Made by a program: the position numbers and the translations under genes. A stretch of 64,000 nucleotides of DNA from Winogradskyella bathintestinalis (GTDB lineage Bacteria > Bacteroidota > Bacteroidia > Flavobacteriales > Flavobacteriaceae), in NCBI RefSeq assembly GCF_030407435.1, contig NZ_JASDDK010000004.1, positions 186,001-250,000 on the forward strand, written 5' to 3'. Positions 63,352-64,000 of this stretch are shown piece by piece. Positions within the stretch are counted from its first letter, which is position 1. Every line of letters starts with the position of its first letter. Below the pieces are notes generated by a model. The model worked only from the letters and a program-made list of their open reading frames with translations, was not told the origin of the DNA and did no database searches.

Positions 63352-63660
63352 AGGGTCGAGATTCACTAGTAGCAGGCTTATGATTGAACATGCTCTGTCG
63401 GCACTTACCGCGCAATGGGCAGTTACCGCTACACTTTTCAGGTATAATAATTGCTTATATTGTGATAGAGGTCATTAACATAACATATCAACCCATGAAC
63501 AACATTAAACTAAACAACTTAACAAGCGCAATGCTCGCTGTTTTATCAATTGTAGCAGAAATAAATCCACTTTCTCTTGACATTGGTATTTAGTACTCAC
63601 TTGACGTATATCTCAAGCGATAATAATCGTGCGAAACGTTCTTCTCGGCCACTCGACCCT
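63352..63660 (-). ncRNA. Putative RT-associated non-coding RNA bracketed by a 9-bp inverted repeat
   Basis: Between the hsdS 3' end and the RT start lies a ~310-bp non-coding segment. Its ends are perfect inverted copies, AGGGTCGAG at 63352-63360 and its complement at 63652-63660, so a minus-strand transcript would close into a stem. A near-consensus -7 element (TAAATTTA, 63669-63676) lies about 8 bp upstream of the presumed 5' end. Inside are two copies of GCGGTAAnTGCC about 19 bp apart (on the complement of roughly 63398-63430) and a small AGCG/CGCT hairpin. Position directly before an RT is where retron and DRT ncRNAs sit. No RNA family is recognised. Confidence 0.5.
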
Positions 63661-63668
63661 AGTTTTGT

Positions 63669-63676
63669 TAAATTTA
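63669..63676 (-). promoter_or_regulatory. Possible -7 promoter element of the RT-associated ncRNA
   Basis: TAAATTTA (self-complementary) differs from TAnnTTTG at the last base and is placed so that transcription would begin at the 63660 end of the inverted repeat. It lies within a very AT-rich stretch, so chance is likely. Confidence 0.3.
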
Positions 63677-63732
63677 TATTCTTTTTTTATATTTTATTAT
63701 AATTATTGTTTTTATTATTAAGATTGCCATAC

Positions 63733-63752
63733 TTCGACTACGCTCAGCACAG
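63733..63752. repeat. Copy of a CTTCGACTACGCTCAGC-type dispersed intergenic motif
   Basis: The short GC-richer motif between hsdS and the putative ncRNA resembles a sequence I recall as scattered in flavobacterial intergenic regions. It is the only copy I see in this window, so its repeat nature rests on memory. Confidence 0.35.
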
Positions 63753-63781
63753 GCTCCCTTACGTCTTCTCAATGACACCAA

Positions 63782-64000
63782 CTACACCAACTCCCCTTTA
63801 AACGCTTTTTGCAACAAGCAATTAAATAAATCTTCGCTTTCTTGTAGTTCTTGTTTCACTAACTCTTTCTGTTTTTCGATTAAATATATTTTTTCTGCAA
63901 ATTGATTTTGAAGATTAATAGGTGGTGTAATGAATGGAAACTTTTTAAAGCTTGCCATTGGTGGGAAATTTGGAATTCCTGCTCCTCTATTAGCTCCAAA
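63782..64000 (-). CDS. hsdS: Type I restriction enzyme specificity subunit, C-terminal fragment (5' end outside window)
   Basis: The complement of 63785-64000 is fully open and ends with TAG at 63782-63784. It reads 'IPNFPPMASFKKFPFITPPI' then 'NLQNQFAEKIYLIEKQKELV', then 'LFNCLLQKAFKGELV'. The 'I…PPI..Q..FA' segment followed by a coiled coil and the ending 'LLQKAFKGEL' are the classic C-terminus of an HsdS target-recognition domain. It lies upstream of the RT cassette and hsdR on the same strand, so the operon order is probably M-S-(ncRNA-RT-GIY)-R. Confidence 0.9.
   Translation of the reverse strand, partial: FGANRGAGIPNFPPMASFKKFPFITPPINLQNQFAEKIYLIEKQKELVKQELQESEDLFNCLLQKAFKGELV

Noticed and set aside
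49964-64000. Right attachment repeat of the island (copy of the ssrA 3' end)
   Set aside because: No second copy of the tmRNA T-arm/acceptor 3' sequence was seen up to 64 kb.

Overview
The window looks like a chromosome segment of a marine-type Flavobacteriaceae (Bacteroidota). The evidence is the low GC content, Bacteroidota -7 promoter elements (TAnnTTTG) in front of many genes, a type IX secretion (T9SS) C-terminal sorting domain, many small Cys-anchored lipoproteins, flavobacterial families such as DUF5723, DUF6268, DUF4920 and M49 peptidase, and a tmRNA whose tag reads GENNYALAA. I cannot name the genus from sequence alone.

Layout. 1-5.4 kb: secreted and surface proteins (tail-fibre-like, S74 chaperone-tailed, dockerin-like, T9SS cargo). 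5.6-15.7 kb: housekeeping genes (uvrB, sucC, lysA, an AI-2E family permease) with an esterase, DUF1456, a decayed stretch and a free-standing HNH gene. 15.9-25.6 kb: a largely minus-strand block holding a co-directional seven-gene run (ABC exporter, MscS, outer-membrane barrel, NtrC-like regulator, PPK2, M28 peptidase) and a surface-protein gene cut by one in-frame amber codon. 26-47 kb: dnaJ/grpE, YceI, ilvE, mnmD, M49 peptidase, crcB, a TlpA-like redoxin, a saccharopine-dehydrogenase-like enzyme and several small membrane or lipoproteins, plus two decayed neighbours at 40.7-41.6 kb. 47.2 kb: ssrA (tmRNA).

47.6 kb to the window end is an accessory island. A tyrosine recombinase sits directly behind ssrA, followed by repeats, a BfmA/BtgA-type mobilisation gene without a relaxase, and then a minus-strand defence block that continues past 64 kb. 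In transcription order the block holds: the 3' end of hsdS; a ~310-nt non-coding segment bracketed by a 9-bp inverted repeat; a reverse transcriptase; a GIY-YIG protein overlapping it by 4 bp; hsdR; an SF2 helicase-like protein; and a CBASS-like operon (DUF2188, CD-NTase, E2-like protein, patatin phospholipase, second CD-NTase).

Two units deserve most attention. The first is the inverted-repeat-bracketed putative ncRNA + RT + GIY-YIG cassette inside a type I restriction-modification operon. It resembles ncRNA-templated defence reverse transcriptases in layout, but I do not recognise this combination. The second is an E2-only (type II-short-like) CBASS operon with two different CD-NTases, both with intact catalytic residues. 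All functional assignments come from reading motifs; no database search was run.
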